From contig NZ_KB894532.1 of NCBI RefSeq assembly GCF_000374465.1, positions 62,001-126,000 of the forward strand: a stretch of 64,000 nt of DNA. Reading direction: 5' to 3'. The notes beneath the pieces are model-generated. The model saw only the letters and a list, made by a program, of their open reading frames with translations, made no database searches and was not told the origin of the DNA. Position 1 is the stretch's first letter. Each line of letters opens with the position of its first letter. The position numbers and the translations under genes are program-made. The stretch is from Ahrensia kielensis DSM 5890. Its GTDB lineage: Bacteria; Pseudomonadota; Alphaproteobacteria; Rhizobiales; Rhizobiaceae. Positions 61,252-64,000 of this stretch are shown here, in pieces.

Positions 61252-62961
61252 TTAAGCTTTGCGGGCCAGTACACGGTTTACCGCAGACAAAATAGCTTCA
61301 AGCGACGAAGCCACGATGTTCTTATTGATACCCGCGCCAAAGACAGTTTCGCCATCAATATCAAGCTGCATATAGGTAATCGCAGCGGCATTTGAGCCGT
61401 GCTGTAGCGAGTGCTCAGAATAATCACTCACCGAAATGTTCATGCCAAACTCTTTTGAAAGCGCGTCCACAAAGCCGTCAATCGGCCCTGTTCCCTTGCC
61501 CTCAATCGTCTTGGCCTGATTACCGTCAATAATATTAGCGCGCACAATACGCACTTCACTGTCGCTGCTATCGGCTTCAGTCGCATGGCCCTCAAACCGC
61601 AACCGAGGCGATTCAGGCTTCACATAGGTCGCCATGAACACATCATAGATGCGCTGCGAAGAAAGCTCTGTACCTTCACTGTCCGTGATATTCTGCACTT
61701 CCTGACGGAATTCAATTTGCAAATTACGCGGCAAATTCAAGCCGAAATCCTGTTGCAGAATATAGGCAATACCGCCCTTACCCGATTGCGAATTAATGCG
61801 GATGATCGCCTCATAAGAGCGGCCCACATCTTGCGGGTCAATCGGCAAATATGGCACTTCCCAAAGCTTGCCGTCGGTCTCTTTGATCGACTTCATACCC
61901 TTATTGATCGCATCTTGGTGCGAGCCAGAAAAGGCCGTGTAAACAAGCTCGCCAACATAAGGATGCCGCTCAGGAATAGTGAGCTGGTTACAATGCTCAT
62001 ACACATCGCGAATATGGTTGATGTCTGAAATATCAAGTTCAGGATCAACGCCTTGCGTCAACATATTCAAAGCCAATGTCACAAGATCGACATTACCTGT
62101 GCGCTCGCCATTCCCAAACAAAGTGCCTTCAACACGGTCAGCACCGGCAAGCAAACCAAGCTCGGTCGCTGCAATGCCCGTGCCGCGGTCATTATGTGGA
62201 TGCAGTGAAATGATGATATTTTCACGGTTATCGAGATGGCGGCCAATCCATTCCATCTGATCTGCGTGAATATTTGGCGTGGACATTTCAACGGTCGCTG
62301 GCAAATTGAGGATAAGCTTGTTTTCAGCTGTCGGCTGCATAATTTCAGTCACCGCATTACAAATTTCCAGCGCGACTTCCATTTCAGTGCCGGTAAAACT
62401 TTCCGGTGAATATTCAAAGCGGTAACCGCCGCCTGCTTTTGCCGCCATATCAGCGACCATTTTCGCAGCATCAGTGGCGATCTGCTTAATGCCTGCCACA
62501 TCCTTGTTAAACACCACACGGCGCTGCAATTCAGAGGTCGAATTGTAGAAATGAACAATCGGGCTTTTAGCGCCTTTAAGCGATTCAAATGTGCGCGTGA
62601 TAAGCTCTTCGCGGCACTGAACCAAGACTTGAAGCGAAACATCGTCGGGCACATTGCCCTCTTCCACACACCAACGCGCAAAATCAAAATCTGTTTGCGA
62701 AGCCGATGGAAAGCCGATTTCAATCTCTTTAAAACCCATTTGCAAAAGCAGCGCAAACATGCGGGTTTTGCGCTCATGACCCATTGGCTCAACAAGCGCC
62801 TGATTACCATCACGCAAATCTACCGAACACCAAATTGGCGCTTTTTCAATTGTTTTGGATGGCCAAGTACGGTCGCTCATATCCATTGGCGGATAAGCGC
62901 GATATTTGGAAGCGGCCGCAGCCATGCTCTTCATGCCTTGGGTGGAAGAAGTTTTCGTCAT
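61252..62961 (-). CDS. leuA: 2-isopropylmalate synthase, yeast-type
   Basis: 569 residues from MTKTSSTQGM, with GAGG before the ATG; the TTG 18 bases earlier is less likely. It joins acetyl-CoA and 2-oxoisovalerate, the first step to leucine. HMGL barrel: 'APIWCSVDLRDGNQALVEPM', 'RFEYSPESFTGTEMEVALEICNAV', metal His in 'SLHPHNDRGTG', then 'LFGNGERTGNVDLVTLALNM'; the C-terminal LeuA dimer/allosteric domain follows ('TEADSSDSEVRIVRANIIDGN'). The layout and length match the long LeuA2/yeast group. Preceded by a leader peptide with a Leu run (63096-63221), so attenuation is likely. Confidence 0.96.
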   Translation of the reverse strand: MTKTSSTQGMKSMAAAASKYRAYPPMDMSDRTWPSKTIEKAPIWCSVDLRDGNQALVEPMGHERKTRMFALLLQMGFKEIEIGFPSASQTDFDFARWCVEEGNVPDDVSLQVLVQCREELITRTFESLKGAKSPIVHFYNSTSELQRRVVFNKDVAGIKQIATDAAKMVADMAAKAGGGYRFEYSPESFTGTEMEVALEICNAVTEIMQPTAENKLILNLPATVEMSTPNIHADQMEWIGRHLDNRENIIISLHPHNDRGTGIAATELGLLAGADRVEGTLFGNGERTGNVDLVTLALNMLTQGVDPELDISDINHIRDVYEHCNQLTIPERHPYVGELVYTAFSGSHQDAINKGMKSIKETDGKLWEVPYLPIDPQDVGRSYEAIIRINSQSGKGGIAYILQQDFGLNLPRNLQIEFRQEVQNITDSEGTELSSQRIYDVFMATYVKPESPRLRFEGHATEADSSDSEVRIVRANIIDGNQAKTIEGKGTGPIDGFVDALSKEFGMNISVSDYSEHSLQHGSNAAAITYMQLDIDGETVFGAGINKNIVASSLEAILSAVNRVLARKA

Positions 62962-63049
62962 AATATCCTCGTCGTGCAAGCAGCTTTACGCATTTCTTAT
63001 GCGCGGGCTTAACGCTTGCCAGCTAATTATTCAATGTTCATGATGGAAG

Positions 63050-63097
63050 AAGGGGCAGGCTTTTGATCGCCGAGGATACGACCACCCGGCGCCCCTT
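63050..63097 (-). promoter_or_regulatory. Possible leuA attenuator structure
   Basis: On the minus strand AAGGGGC (63091-63097) pairs with GCCCCTT (63050-63056), right at the leader-peptide stop. Inside, CGCCG and CGGCG (63087-63091 and 63068-63072) can form another stem, and a GATCGC in the leader (within 63111-63118) can pair instead with GCGATC at 63065-63070. Competing structures of this kind are what an attenuator needs; a clean T-run is lacking (TTCTTCC follows). Confidence 0.5.
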
Positions 63098-63221
63098 ATG
63101 AACGGGCCGAGCGATCGCTTCTAAGTAGGAGGAGAGCTTTGCGACGACGCGCAGCAGCATTCGCTGCTGCAATAGCAGTTAGCGATAAGGCGGCTAGCAA
63201 TGTTAAAATTGTCATGCTCAT
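63096..63221 (-). CDS. leuA leader peptide with four consecutive Leu codons
   Basis: A 41-codon frame that starts MSMTILTLLAALSLTA and contains 'RRRKALLLLRSD'. Residues 30-33 are Leu, encoded CTC CTC CTA CTT in a row; nine Leu in all. The stop falls in the stem described at 63050-63097. The frame ends about 135 bases ahead of leuA, on the same strand. Ribosome stalling at the Leu run when leucyl-tRNA is scarce would favour leuA transcription; this is the textbook design of leucine attenuation. There is no Shine-Dalgarno site, so the leader could be leaderless, as with trpL in Sinorhizobium. Confidence 0.78.
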   Translation of the reverse strand: MSMTILTLLAALSLTAIAAANAAARRRKALLLLRSDRSARS

Positions 63222-63296
63222 AAAACGAACGTAGCAAAGTTTCATCAGAGTGCAAGAGCGAAAATAGACAAAGGTGAAAGTGTCACGGGCAATTGT

Positions 63297-63917
63297 TCAC
63301 CGCTCCATTGCGCCCTTGCCTGCAATAATATTATCCCGAAACTTATGGATGCGCGCAATACGCGTTTCGAGTTTTTTGGCTGAGTTTAGATTAATGACAT
63401 AGCTGCGCTGGCGGCCAGGTGTCAGCGCATGAAACGCTTCTGCAAGTTCCGGATCAGAATCCAAAGCATCAATCAATTCGCTTGGTAGTTCGAACTCTGC
63501 TTGAGTTTTGGGTGGCTCGATACCAGCCTTGGCATAGCCCATGGCTTCCTTGAGATAGGCCGTAATGATTGGCTCTTTGTCTGCGACATCGTCAGCACTC
63601 TTAAAGCGCAGAGTACTTGCATGTTGAGAATGAGGGCCCGGCTTTTCAAGAATGTTTTCGCTGTCTTTTAAAAGTGCCGCATTCATAAAACTAATACGAA
63701 AATCACCACGAAAAGCGCCGATAAGAGAAATGTTTCGCCCCTCATACATGTAGCATGGATGGCCCCACTTAACGATTTCAACAAGACCTGCCTCAAGGCA
63801 AATCCGCCGCAGCATAAGCAAACCATCGGCCCACTGCCGCACAGAACAATCAGGCGTGCCAAACCGATCACAACGCCCGCACCCTTTTAGAAAATAATCC
63901 TCAATATCTGTAATCAA
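63297..63917 (-). CDS. YdeI/OmpD-associated family protein
   Basis: 206 residues with a TTG start, supported by GGGAGGG at good spacing. N-terminal DUF1801-like part ('LLMLRRICLEAGLVEIVKWGHPCYMYEGRNISLIGAFRGDFRISFMNAALLKD', in parts) and a C-terminal YdeI part ('LPSELIDALDSDPELAEAFHALTPGRQRSYVINLNSAKKLETRIARIHKF'). In Bacillus YdeI relatives the fold is like frataxin; function is unclear. It stands alone upstream of the leuA leader. A Cys-rich start 'GCGRCDRF' is unusual and might bind metal. Confidence 0.86.
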   Translation of the reverse strand: MITDIEDYFLKGCGRCDRFGTPDCSVRQWADGLLMLRRICLEAGLVEIVKWGHPCYMYEGRNISLIGAFRGDFRISFMNAALLKDSENILEKPGPHSQHASTLRFKSADDVADKEPIITAYLKEAMGYAKAGIEPPKTQAEFELPSELIDALDSDPELAEAFHALTPGRQRSYVINLNSAKKLETRIARIHKFRDNIIAGKGAMER

Positions 63918-64000
63918 GTGATTCCCTCCCTTGTTCTTTTAGATCATCTGGCGCTCATGGCAGAAAGGTCGCACGCTTGATTACTATACACCACTCACAA

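Overview
The window reads as chromosomal DNA of an alphaproteobacterium, most likely a Hyphomicrobiales (Rhizobiales) member of moderate GC. The pointers are family content and gene order: a BA14K protein, DUF1344, DUF1285 and DUF599 proteins, an extensin-like lipoprotein, the blocks lgt-MidA-pgeF and prs-rplY-pth...ychF, petABC with a fused-style UvrB (long N- and C-terminal extensions), and a yeast-type LeuA. No rRNA or tRNA gene, CRISPR array, integrase or transposase was seen. The genus cannot be settled from the sequence alone.

Layout. 0-11.6 kb: small secreted proteins (two DUF1344), a YciA thioesterase, a GT39 membrane glycosyltransferase, an extensin-like lipoprotein, a Zn peptidase, MsrB, then an ECF sigma / RskA-type anti-sigma pair with a fasciclin protein and a DUF7282-like protein that share a near-identical promoter, and a LuxR-PAS pair. 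11.6-18.1 kb is the accessory-looking part: uvrB with repeat-derived insertions at its 3' end, then a three-gene minus-strand operon (RelE/Gp49-like toxin candidate, XRE antitoxin, SecB-like chaperone) lying between two copies of a dispersed palindromic repeat, followed by more repeats and one hypothetical gene. 18.1-33 kb: BA14K, an MBL hydrolase, ilvE divergent from a MarR / OmpR-regulator / histidine kinase operon with a palindrome between them, csaA, YbjN, ubiK, lgt-midA-pgeF, prs-rplY-pth and an OmpA-domain protein. 33-50 kb: ychF, DUF599, apt, the cytochrome bc1 operon petABC, a tandem pair of ABC exporters, trmL, a VOC gene divergent from soxR with a classical SoxR box, hemF, a MOSC protein, and an operon DUF1285-Nudix-cca. 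50-57 kb: the operon moxR-DUF58-DUF4159-large membrane protein. 57-64 kb: GNAT, glutathionyl-hydroquinone reductase, Nudix, metallophosphoesterase, leuA preceded by a leader peptide with four consecutive Leu codons, and a YdeI-family protein.

The most interesting item is the toxin-antitoxin-chaperone (TAC) candidate at 14919-16309, whose gene order (toxin, antitoxin, SecB-like) matches the known HigBA-SecB TAC systems, whose genes overlap, and whose antitoxin has a C-terminal tail of the kind that acts as a chaperone-addiction region. Around it, a 19-nt motif (ACAAGCGnAGCGCCGTyGA) occurs both in an intergenic repeat and, in frame, four times in the uvrB C-terminal extension, which suggests repeat insertion has lengthened a DNA-repair protein. 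Regulatory finds are the duplicated ECF promoter, the SoxR box, the ilvE/marR palindrome and the leuA leader. All family names here are from reading the sequence; no search was run.
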